A DNA stretch of 7,692 nucleotides, from positions 1 to 7,692 of the forward strand of contig CALCCX010000529.1 in the NCBI GenBank assembly GCA_937900165.1. The letters are read 5' to 3'. Both the position numbers and the translations under genes were made by a program. This DNA is from an uncultured Acidimicrobiia bacterium. GTDB lineage: Bacteria > Actinomycetota > Acidimicrobiia > Spongiisociales > Spongiisociaceae. Position 1 is the stretch's first letter; every line of letters starts with the position of its first letter. Of this stretch, positions 1-5,649 are shown one piece after another. The notes under the pieces were generated by a model. It made no database searches and was not told the DNA's origin. It worked only from the letters and a program-made list of their open reading frames with translations.

Positions 1-86
1 TGATGTTTTTTTTTATCTTTATTTTTGATGTTTGTGTTTTTAGTTGTTTTTGTATTTGTTATGTTTTTGTTTTTTTTTTTTTTTTT
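1..86. other. T-rich low-complexity sequencing tail (artefact)
   Basis: This stretch is almost entirely T with scattered G and A and ends in a run of 17 T (70-86) directly against the adapter. Read outward from the insert on the minus strand, it is adapter, then poly-A, then A/C-rich noise, which is the pattern of a read that ran off the end of its library fragment. I see no biological gene or signal here. Any open frame that crosses it is spurious. Confidence 0.93.
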
Positions 87-152
87 CAAGCAGAAGACGG
101 CATACGAGTTATATCAGTGTGACTGGAGTTCAGACGTGTGCTCTTCCGATCT
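87..152 (-). other. Illumina TruSeq P7/Read-2 adapter with index ACTGATAT (artefact)
   Basis: Positions 87-108 match the P7 flow-cell sequence (CAAGCAGAAGACGG...). Positions 111-118 (ATATCAGT) are the reverse complement of index ACTGATAT. Positions 119-152 match the Read-2 primer sequence ending in CTCTTCCGATCT. There is one mismatch to the expected sequence, T instead of A at 109. Translated in one frame, it gives the familiar contaminant peptide beginning KQKTAYE and ending SSDVCSSDL. The real insert starts at 153. Confidence 0.98.
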
Positions 153-917
153 GCGTACTACGGAGTCAATGAAATCCTGTCAACGATCATGCTCAACGTC
201 GTCGCGGTCCAGCTCATGAATTTCCTTCTTCGGGGTCCGCTCATCGATCCCGGTGAGATCGAACGCGGCACCCGGATCCCTCAAACCGAACGGCTGGTCG
301 AATCTTCCGATTTGCCGCTGTTGTTCGGCAGTGGACGGTTGCACATCGGTCCCCTCATTGCCGTGCTGGCGGCCGTTGCCGCATACATCCTGTTGTGGCG
401 GACACCCCTGGGATTCAAGGTACGGGCGGTGGGGTTCAGCCGCGATGCCTCTCGCTACGCCGGGATTGCAGGCAAACGAACGATCGTGTTGGCGATGACC
501 ATGAGTGGCGCGCTGAGCGGGCTGGCCGGCGCCGTGTTGGTGTTCGGAAGCGAGAGTCACCGCATGGTCACCGATGGCTCGACCGCCGGCTTCACCGGCA
601 ACGCCGGGTTCAATGGCATCGTTGCCGCGCTCTTCGGTGCCCTTCACCCTTTGTGGACGATCCCGGCTTCGTTTCTCTTCGGAGGCCTCCTGGTAGGCGG
701 GCTCGCGTTGCAGCGGGCGGTGCAGGTGCCGTCTGCGCTGATACTTGCCCTGAATGGTCTCGTAGTCATATTTGTCGTGTCCAGTGAGCGGTTCAAGAGG
801 CGCCTCCGCGAACGCCCGGTGCCGGTCGGCGATGTACCAACGACCGATCCCTCCGACTCGCCCGAGGCGACCTCCCCGCCTGATTCCATCGACCCGGCCG
901 GGGAGGGTGACCCGTGA
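153..917 (+). CDS. BMP-family ABC transporter permease 1 (5'-truncated)
   Basis: This is an inner-membrane permease subunit of a nucleoside-type ABC importer (BPD_transp_2 fold, the family of B. subtilis YufP/NupP). The visible 254 residues open in frame at the insert edge with AYYGVNEILSTIMLN, which matches the 'GVNE-STIMLN' block that lies about a third of the way into full permeases. Roughly 100 N-terminal residues are therefore missing. Hydrophobic segments lie near visible residues 10-28, 65-83, 110-131, 168-187 and 196-210. The cytoplasmic coupling loop GFKVRAVGFSRDASRYAGI (87-105) should contact the ATPase, and the following ALSGLAGA motif is typical of the family. After the last helix comes KRRLR and then an unusual acidic Pro/Ser/Asp-rich tail of about 35 residues. 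A GTG at 138 lies inside the adapter and is not the true start. The TGA stop overlaps the GTG start of the next gene by 4 bp, indicating translational coupling. The substrate cannot be read from the permease alone. Confidence 0.93.
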   Translation, partial: AYYGVNEILSTIMLNVVAVQLMNFLLRGPLIDPGEIERGTRIPQTERLVESSDLPLLFGSGRLHIGPLIAVLAAVAAYILLWRTPLGFKVRAVGFSRDASRYAGIAGKRTIVLAMTMSGALSGLAGAVLVFGSESHRMVTDGSTAGFTGNAGFNGIVAALFGALHPLWTIPASFLFGGLLVGGLALQRAVQVPSALILALNGLVVIFVVSSERFKRRLRERPVPVGDVPTTDPSDSPEATSPPDSIDPAGEGDP

Positions 918-1846
918 GCGATTTCCTCACCCAAACCGTGCTCATTGCCACAGTCGCCTCGGCGATCCGGCTAGCAGTGCCATTGCTCCTGGCGTCTCTC
1001 GGCGAGACCTTCGGGCAACGTAGCGGGGTCCTCAATCTTGGGGTCGATGGCATCATGTTGCTCGGAGCGTTTGGTGGCTATTTCACAGTCCTGCGCACCG
1101 GCAACGTGTGGCTCGGACTCCTGGTCGGGGTCCTGGTAGGCCTGGTTCTGGGAGTGGCTTCGGCCGTGATGGCGGTCACGCTCCAGGCCGAGCAAGGCAT
1201 CAGCGGCATCGGCATATTCTTGTTCGGACTTGGTCTGAGCGACCTTCTTTTCCAACGTCTGGTCGGCACACCGCTTCCCATCAGCAGCTTTCCCAAGTTG
1301 GCGGTTCCCGGCCTCAGTGACATACCCGTACTTGGAGAAATGCTGTTCCGGCACAGCGTGATCGTGTACATCGCATTTCTCGGCGTCCCACTCAGCATGT
1401 TCATCATCAACCGCACGACATTCGGGATGAACATCCGGGCCGTCGGCGAGAATCCCGAAGCTGCCGACAGTCTTGGGGTGAGTGTTACCGCCGTTCGATA
1501 CGCGACGGTCTCCATCGGTGGAACCTTGGCAGGTGTTGCGGGAGCCGCGCTCGCCATTGACCTGGGCATCTTCCAGCAGAATCTCACCAACGCCGCCGGA
1601 TTCATCGCCGTCGCCCTTGTCTACTTCGGAGCGTGGCGTCCGCTCGGTGTCATGGCAGGAGCGCTGCTCTATGGGTTCGTGAATGCTCTCGTTTTGCAAT
1701 TCAAAACACTCGGCATCATCCCAAGGAGCTGGTCGGACATTGCGGCCATGGCCCCCGCCATTATCACCATTTTGGCATTGGTGCTTGTCGCGAGCCGCTT
1801 CCGGCAGCCTGCGGCACTCACGAAGCCATTCACCAGGGGAGCGTGA
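914..1846 (+). CDS. BMP-family ABC transporter permease 2
   Basis: This 310-residue membrane protein is the second permease of the importer (BPD_transp_2 family, like B. subtilis YufQ/NupQ) and is full length for the family. Diagnostic stretches are the N-terminal block FGQRSGVLNLGVDGIMLLGA (residues 33-52), the cytoplasmic coupling loop around GMNIRAVGENPEAADSLGV (171-189), and the C-terminal block GFIAVALVYFGAWRPLGVMA (229-248). About eight or more hydrophobic segments alternate along the protein. The start is GTG, sharing GTGA with the stop of permease 1. A purine-rich GGGGAGGG just upstream serves as ribosome binding site. It should form a heterodimer with permease 1, docked on the fused ATPase encoded downstream. 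In B. subtilis this permease is the last gene of its operon; here the lipoprotein gene follows it after 52 nt. The family assignment is firm. The transported substrate (nucleoside likely) is inferred from the family and neighbours. Confidence 0.95.
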   Translation: MSDFLTQTVLIATVASAIRLAVPLLLASLGETFGQRSGVLNLGVDGIMLLGAFGGYFTVLRTGNVWLGLLVGVLVGLVLGVASAVMAVTLQAEQGISGIGIFLFGLGLSDLLFQRLVGTPLPISSFPKLAVPGLSDIPVLGEMLFRHSVIVYIAFLGVPLSMFIINRTTFGMNIRAVGENPEAADSLGVSVTAVRYATVSIGGTLAGVAGAALAIDLGIFQQNLTNAAGFIAVALVYFGAWRPLGVMAGALLYGFVNALVLQFKTLGIIPRSWSDIAAMAPAIITILALVLVASRFRQPAALTKPFTRGA

Positions 1847-1898
1847 AGAGGCGAAAGACCCCTCTCGTTCCAACCCAAACAATCAAGGAGAAGGACCA
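1847..1898 (+). promoter_or_regulatory. Short leader and Shine-Dalgarno deciding a TTG start
   Basis: This 52-nt gap separates permease 2 from the lipoprotein gene. It carries a strong AAGGAG at 1885-1890, 8 nt before TTG at 1899, which supports TTG as the start rather than the in-frame ATG at 1929. A weak 5-bp hairpin (AGAGG/CCTCT, about 1849-1867) is also visible, but it has no U-tract and is unconvincing as a terminator. The gap is too short for a known nucleoside or SAM riboswitch. Confidence 0.7.
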
Positions 1899-2915
1899 TT
1901 GAAGAGACGCAGAAACAGTTGGGTGGCCATGGCAGCGGTAATGATGCTGATTGTGGCGGCGTGCGGCGGCGATGGAGACGCGACGACGACCACCGCGTCC
2001 GAAAGCGCAGGCGGAGCATCGGCAGAGTCGTTCCGTATCGCGATAGTGGCGCCGTCGGCGTCCAACGACCTGGCCTTCACCCAGTCGATCGTGGACGGTG
2101 TCGAAGCGATCAGGGGAGAGCGGGGAAACGTCCAGGTTGCGATCACCGATGGCACCTTCAATGTGGATGACGCCGCTGCAGCCCTCCGAGGGTACGCTGA
2201 AGACGGTTTCGACCTCGTGATTGCCCACGGTTCCCAGTACGGCGGATCCCTCCAGGAGATCGCTCCAGACTTTCCTGACATAGCTTTCGCGTGGGGCACC
2301 GCGGCCGACACCTTCGGGCTTTCCAATGTGTTCGCGTACGAGGCAGCCTCCGATGAGGGCGGCTACGTCATGGGCGTGATGGCCGCTGCTCTCAGCGAGA
2401 CCGACGTCGTTGGCGTGGTTGGCCCCATCGAGGTTGGCGATGCCAAGCTCTATGTCGATGGGTTCGCGGCGGGTGTCGTGGCTGAGGAACCCGCCACAAC
2501 GGTGAACATCAACTACACCGGGTCCTTCAGCGACGTGGCTCTCGCCTCCGAAGCTGCCCAGGCGCATGCGTCGGCTAGCGCCGACGTGTTGACCGGCACC
2601 GCCCAGATGGTGGTGGGGGCCGTGGGTGTCGCCGACGAACTCGGAATGCTCTGGTTCGGTACCCAAGCCAACCAGACCTCCCTGGCGCCGGAGATCGTTG
2701 TTGCCTCCCAGGTGTACAGGTGGGAGGTGATTCTGCGAGAGATCCTGACGAACATCGACGCCGGCACGCTTGGCGGCGAGGCGTTCGTCATCGACTTCGA
2801 CAATGGTGGTCTCGTCATCGAGTACAACGACGGCTACGACCTGCCGGCCGACGTTCGGCAGAAAGCCGATGACACGATCGCAGGCATCATCGACGGATCC
2901 ATCACAACCGGCTAG
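1899..2915 (+). CDS. BMP/PnrA-family substrate-binding lipoprotein
   Basis: This is the extracytoplasmic ligand-binding subunit of the importer (338 residues, PF02608-type fold). The N-terminus MKRRRNSWVAMAAV...LIVAAC is a lipoprotein signal peptide: a basic n-region, a hydrophobic core, and a lipobox VAAC with Cys22 as the lipidated residue. A low-complexity GDGDATTTTASESAGG linker of the type common in Actinobacteria tethers the domain to the membrane. The mature domain starts near residue 45 (FRIAIVAPSASNDLAF) and shows BMP-family blocks: IAHGSQYG (108-115), GYVMGVMAAAL (155-165), VGVVGPIEVGDAKLYVDGF (171-189) and DVLTGTAQMVVGAVGVADE (229-247). Characterised relatives (PnrA, the B. subtilis YufN/NupN protein) bind purine nucleosides; riboflavin-binding members also exist. 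Adenosine or a related nucleoside is my inference from adoK downstream. The TTG start is chosen because AAGGAG lies 8 nt upstream and it yields the basic n-region. A strong stem-loop follows 13 nt after the stop. Confidence 0.93.
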   Translation: MKRRRNSWVAMAAVMMLIVAACGGDGDATTTTASESAGGASAESFRIAIVAPSASNDLAFTQSIVDGVEAIRGERGNVQVAITDGTFNVDDAAAALRGYAEDGFDLVIAHGSQYGGSLQEIAPDFPDIAFAWGTAADTFGLSNVFAYEAASDEGGYVMGVMAAALSETDVVGVVGPIEVGDAKLYVDGFAAGVVAEEPATTVNINYTGSFSDVALASEAAQAHASASADVLTGTAQMVVGAVGVADELGMLWFGTQANQTSLAPEIVVASQVYRWEVILREILTNIDAGTLGGEAFVIDFDNGGLVIEYNDGYDLPADVRQKADDTIAGIIDGSITTG

Positions 2916-2928
2916 GGAAACAATGGAA

Positions 2929-2956
2929 TGCCGGGGGGTCGCTTGATCCCCCGGCA
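2929..2956 (+). promoter_or_regulatory. Strong intercistronic stem-loop between lipoprotein and ATPase genes
   Basis: The two arms are 2929-2940 and 2945-2956. They form 12 consecutive pairs, 11 Watson-Crick and one G-U (G2938 with T2947), closed by a GCTT tetraloop (2941-2944). Six pairs outside the loop-proximal end are G-C in a row or nearly so, giving a very stable helix. It begins 13 nt after the lipoprotein stop and ends 10 nt before the AAGGAG of the ATPase gene. No T-run follows, so a classic intrinsic terminator is unlikely. The position suits a 3'-end stabiliser that raises binding-protein mRNA above ATPase mRNA, or a partial attenuator. The structure is seen directly; the role is inferred. 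Confidence 0.75.
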
Positions 2957-2979
2957 CTCGACTGCGAAGGAGTTGGATA

Positions 2980-4512
2980 TTGCCCCAGACGCCGATGCTC
3001 GAAATGAAAGGCATCGTCAAGCGGTTCCCGGGCGTGCTCGCCGCAGACCATGTCGACTTCGATGTGCTGCCAGGGGAGGTTCACACGCTGTTGGGCGAGA
3101 ACGGCGCCGGGAAGAGCACGCTGATGAACATCCTGTATGGCCTCCAAGAAGCCGACGAGGGCGAGATACTCCTCAACGGAAAGCCGGCGGAGATCCACAA
3201 CCCGACCGATGCCATAGCCCTCGGCATCGGCATGATCCATCAACACTTCATGCTGGTCGACACGCTCACGGTCGCCGAGAACGTGGCACTCGGCCTCAAG
3301 TCAGGTCGAGGGGCCCTCACCGATCTCGACGCTGTATCCGCTCGCATCGAAGAGCTCGCTGAGCGTTATGGGCTCGAGATCGATCCGCAGGCCCTCGTGT
3401 GGCAACTTTCGGTCGGCCAGAGGCAGCGGCTCGAGATCATCAAGGCGTTGTACCGGGACGTCCACCTGTTGATCCTCGACGAGCCAACTGCAGTGCTGAC
3501 ACCTCAGGAAGTGGACCAGCTGTTCGTGACATTGCGACAGATGACCGATGACGGGCGTGGACTCATCTTCATCTCCCACAAGCTCCATGAAGTGCTGGCC
3601 CTGAGCGACCGGATCACGGTGCTCCGCCATGGCGCCGTCGCAGGCAACACGACCTCCGAAGGTGCCACCCGAGAGAGCCTCGCCGAGATGATGGTCGGGC
3701 GCCAGGTCAAGCTCGCGCCCGACAAACCACCTGTGGAGATCGGGCCGGCGGCGCTCCAGATCCGAGGCTTGACAGTCATCAGCGACCGCGGCATCGAAGC
3801 GGTCAGCAGCCTCGATCTCGAGGTCAGGACCGGCGAGATCTTCGGCATCGCCGGCGTGTCAGGAAACGGACAGAGAGAACTCGCTCAGGCAATCGCCGGG
3901 TTGCAGGAGGCTGTGGCCGGATCTATACATATCGACGGTCAAGAGACAACCAACCTCAGGCCGGCAGAGGTCCGCTCACGTGGTCTGTCCTATGTTTCCG
4001 AAGCACGGATGCGGGAGGGCGTCATCGGTGAGTTCACGGTGTCGGAGAACTTGTTGCTGATCGATCACGCATCCGAACAATTCGTGAACCGGGGTCTATT
4101 CGATTTTAAGGCCATCCGATCGCACTGCGAGGTGCTGGTAGGCGAATACGCCGTCAAGACCCCGACCCTGGACACACCGGCCCGCAACCTCTCAGGGGGG
4201 AACATCCAAAAGCTGATCGTGGCCCGCGAACTGGCAGGGTCGCCCAAGGTTCTGGTCGTAGCCCAACCCACCCGCGGAGTAGATATCGGAGCAGCCGAGT
4301 ACATCCACGCGCGGTTGGTGGATCAGCGGTCCGAGAACGCAGCGATCCTGATGATCTCTGAGGACCTCGACGAGGTTTTTGCCCTGTCGGATCGTATTGC
4401 TGTCATGTATGAGGGACAGATAATCGCCGTCGTCAAGCCAGGCGAGACGACCAGAGAGGAGATCGGCCTGATGATGGCGGGAGTCAGGCCCACCGACTCC
4501 CGCCACGGGTAG
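2980..4512 (+). CDS. Fused two-domain ABC transporter ATPase (nucleoside/sugar importer type)
   Basis: This 510-residue cytoplasmic ATPase contains two tandem nucleotide-binding domains, as in the RbsA and YufO/NupO families, and powers the importer encoded upstream. Domain 1 is canonical: Walker A GENGAGKST (39-47), Q-loop Gln88, signature LSVGQ (143-147), Walker B LLILDEP (163-169) and switch His200. Domain 2 is degenerate in the family-typical way: GVSGNGQ (292-298) in place of Walker A with no Lys/Ser-Thr, signature LSGGN (404-408), VLVVAQP (424-430) with Gln instead of catalytic Glu, and ISED in place of the His switch. Only one ATP site is therefore expected to hydrolyse. The TTG start at 2980 is chosen because AAGGAG (2967-2972) sits 7 nt upstream; Met codons at 2995 and 3004 are alternatives. 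It is the last transporter gene here, whereas in B. subtilis it precedes the permeases. Confidence 0.95.
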   Translation: MPQTPMLEMKGIVKRFPGVLAADHVDFDVLPGEVHTLLGENGAGKSTLMNILYGLQEADEGEILLNGKPAEIHNPTDAIALGIGMIHQHFMLVDTLTVAENVALGLKSGRGALTDLDAVSARIEELAERYGLEIDPQALVWQLSVGQRQRLEIIKALYRDVHLLILDEPTAVLTPQEVDQLFVTLRQMTDDGRGLIFISHKLHEVLALSDRITVLRHGAVAGNTTSEGATRESLAEMMVGRQVKLAPDKPPVEIGPAALQIRGLTVISDRGIEAVSSLDLEVRTGEIFGIAGVSGNGQRELAQAIAGLQEAVAGSIHIDGQETTNLRPAEVRSRGLSYVSEARMREGVIGEFTVSENLLLIDHASEQFVNRGLFDFKAIRSHCEVLVGEYAVKTPTLDTPARNLSGGNIQKLIVARELAGSPKVLVVAQPTRGVDIGAAEYIHARLVDQRSENAAILMISEDLDEVFALSDRIAVMYEGQIIAVVKPGETTREEIGLMMAGVRPTDSRHG

Positions 4513-4656
4513 CTCTGTCAATCACGGACCACGACCGGCGTGAATCCGGTCTTCGGACGAGCGAGACGCTAGATTGGGGGAGCCCCAGGACCCCGGCCTC
4601 AGCTGAGGATGCGGTCGGCCGGGCACGGAGTGTTCGGTCGGCATGGAGGAATCGGG
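4513..4656 (+). promoter_or_regulatory. 144-nt intergenic region before adoK; possible promoter or regulatory leader
   Basis: This is the longest non-coding gap in the insert and the likeliest place for a transcription boundary. It holds a 6-bp hairpin (GACCGG 4533-4538 with CCGGTC 4546-4551, 7-nt loop, no T-run). It also holds a 7-bp stem (CCCGGCC 4592-4598 with GGCCGGG 4617-4623) enclosing a perfect 10-bp palindrome CTCAGCTGAG (4598-4607), and an 8-bp direct repeat CGGTCGGC at 4612-4619 and 4635-4642. The sequence ends in a clear Shine-Dalgarno GGAGGA (4645-4650), 6 nt before the ATG. TAGATT at 4570-4575 resembles a -10 box, but I see no matching -35. I find no SAM-I, SAM-II, SAM-IV or SAH riboswitch core here. 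A regulatory role is inferred only from position and symmetry. Confidence 0.4.
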
Positions 4657-5619
4657 ATGAAACTGGTGGTAACCGGTTCCATCGCTTTCGACTACCTGAT
4701 GCACTTTCCTGGGCGCTTCGCCGATGCCCTCAAGAAAGAGAAACTCGATGCCATTTCGGTGTCGTTCCTGGTGCAGGAGATGACCAAGCACAGGGGCGGC
4801 ACCGCAGCCAACATCGCCTACTCCAACGGTCTAATGGGCGGCCAGCCCAAGCTGATGGCGACGGCCGGCAAAGACTTCTCCGACTATCGAGACGTACTCG
4901 AAGACGCCGGGGTCGACACATCGGCCGTGATCGTGATAGAGGACGAGTACACGTCTTCGTTCTTCGCCAACACCGATCGTGACGAAAACCAGATAGCCAG
5001 CTTCTACGCAGGAGCGATGGGCCACGCGGACAAGCTGTCGTTCGGCACCCACGCTCCCGGGGCAGAGCTGGCCATCATCTCGCCCAACGATCCTGGAGCC
5101 ATGAAGCAATATGTGGAGGAGGCGAGGCGCCGCGAGCTGCCCTACATCTTTGACCCGAGTCAGCAGACGCTTTGGTTGAGTGGCGAGGATCTGGCCGAGG
5201 CAATCGATGGCTGCTACCTGTTGGCTGTCAACGAGTACGAGCTGCATCTGGTCAAGGACAAGACCGGCCTGAGCGAAGATGACCTCCTCAAACGGTGCAC
5301 CAAAGGTCTCATTGTCACCAAAGGAAACCAAGGGTCGACCCTGATGATTGACGGCGACGTAATCGAGATCCCGATCGTTCCGCCTCACCAGGTGTTGGAC
5401 CCGACCGGAGCCGGAGACGCATTCAGGGCCGGGATAATGCGGGGCCTCCAGCTCCAACTCCCGTGGGAACTGGCCGGTCGCGTAGCCGCGTTGAGCGCAA
5501 CATACTGCATCGAAAACAACGGGCCGCAGAATCACCTCTTCGATCCGCCGGCGTTCGTAGCTAGATTTCGCCGGCATTTCGACGACGACGGTGCTCTGGA
5601 CGGTCTAGAGGCATCTTGA
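4657..5619 (+). CDS. adoK: Adenosine kinase, actinobacterial PfkB type
   Basis: This 320-residue PfkB/ribokinase-family enzyme phosphorylates adenosine to AMP with ATP in the cytoplasm. The order of motifs follows Mycobacterium tuberculosis AdoK, as I recall it: VTGSIA-D-LM-FPGRF (residues 5-21), SFLV (36-39), HRGG (45-48) with AN just after (51-52), IASFYAGAM (113-121), NDP-AM (144-149), DPSQQ---LSGE (166-177) and DPTGAGDAFRAG (248-259). The last motif holds the anion-hole GAGD and catalytic base Asp254. Gly-Gly after Arg46 and Asp12 fit the substrate-binding lid. The start at 4657 is chosen for its GGAGGA 6 nt upstream and because it begins directly with the first beta strand; an in-frame ATG at 4609 would add 16 residues unlike the family. 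ahcY follows after 30 nt, so the two are probably co-transcribed, and AdoK would remove the adenosine made by AhcY. A related PfkB nucleoside kinase (for example inosine/guanosine) is the main alternative. Confidence 0.93.
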   Translation: MKLVVTGSIAFDYLMHFPGRFADALKKEKLDAISVSFLVQEMTKHRGGTAANIAYSNGLMGGQPKLMATAGKDFSDYRDVLEDAGVDTSAVIVIEDEYTSSFFANTDRDENQIASFYAGAMGHADKLSFGTHAPGAELAIISPNDPGAMKQYVEEARRRELPYIFDPSQQTLWLSGEDLAEAIDGCYLLAVNEYELHLVKDKTGLSEDDLLKRCTKGLIVTKGNQGSTLMIDGDVIEIPIVPPHQVLDPTGAGDAFRAGIMRGLQLQLPWELAGRVAALSATYCIENNGPQNHLFDPPAFVARFRRHFDDDGALDGLEAS

Positions 5620-5649
5620 ACCAGGCCAAACCAACCAAAAGGTGAAATC

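Noticed and set aside
971..1882. Long minus-strand open frame (303 codons) opposite permease 2
   Set aside because: The plus-strand protein has clear family motifs throughout. The antisense frame translates to a His/Asp/Glu/Arg-rich product with no family features, as expected in GC-rich DNA.
1683..1898. Upstream extension of the lipoprotein reading frame into permease 2
   Set aside because: The extra 72 residues would precede the signal peptide and overlap permease 2. The TTG at 1899 has AAGGAG 8 nt upstream and gives a proper lipoprotein signal.
2929..2956. Intrinsic transcription terminator
   Set aside because: The stem is strong, but no T-run follows and the ATPase gene with its ribosome binding site continues immediately. 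A stabiliser or partial attenuator fits better.
1830..3020. Long minus-strand open frame (396 codons) opposite the lipoprotein gene
   Set aside because: It spans the lipoprotein gene, its hairpin and the ATPase start. It has no recognisable domain and is explained by codon bias on the plus strand.
3904..4512. Inactivated second ATPase domain as a sign of gene decay
   Set aside because: Loss of the Walker A Lys and Walker B Glu in the second domain is the normal state in this family of fused importer ATPases.
4609..4656. Earlier ATG for adoK adding 16 residues
   Set aside because: No good ribosome binding site precedes 4609, the added residues do not resemble AdoK, and GGAGGA is ideally placed for 4657.
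4513..4656. SAM or SAH riboswitch upstream of adoK/ahcY
   Set aside because: I looked for the conserved cores of the SAM-I/SAM-IV, SAM-II and SAH classes and found none. The gaps before ahcY (30 nt) and metK (37 nt) are too short.
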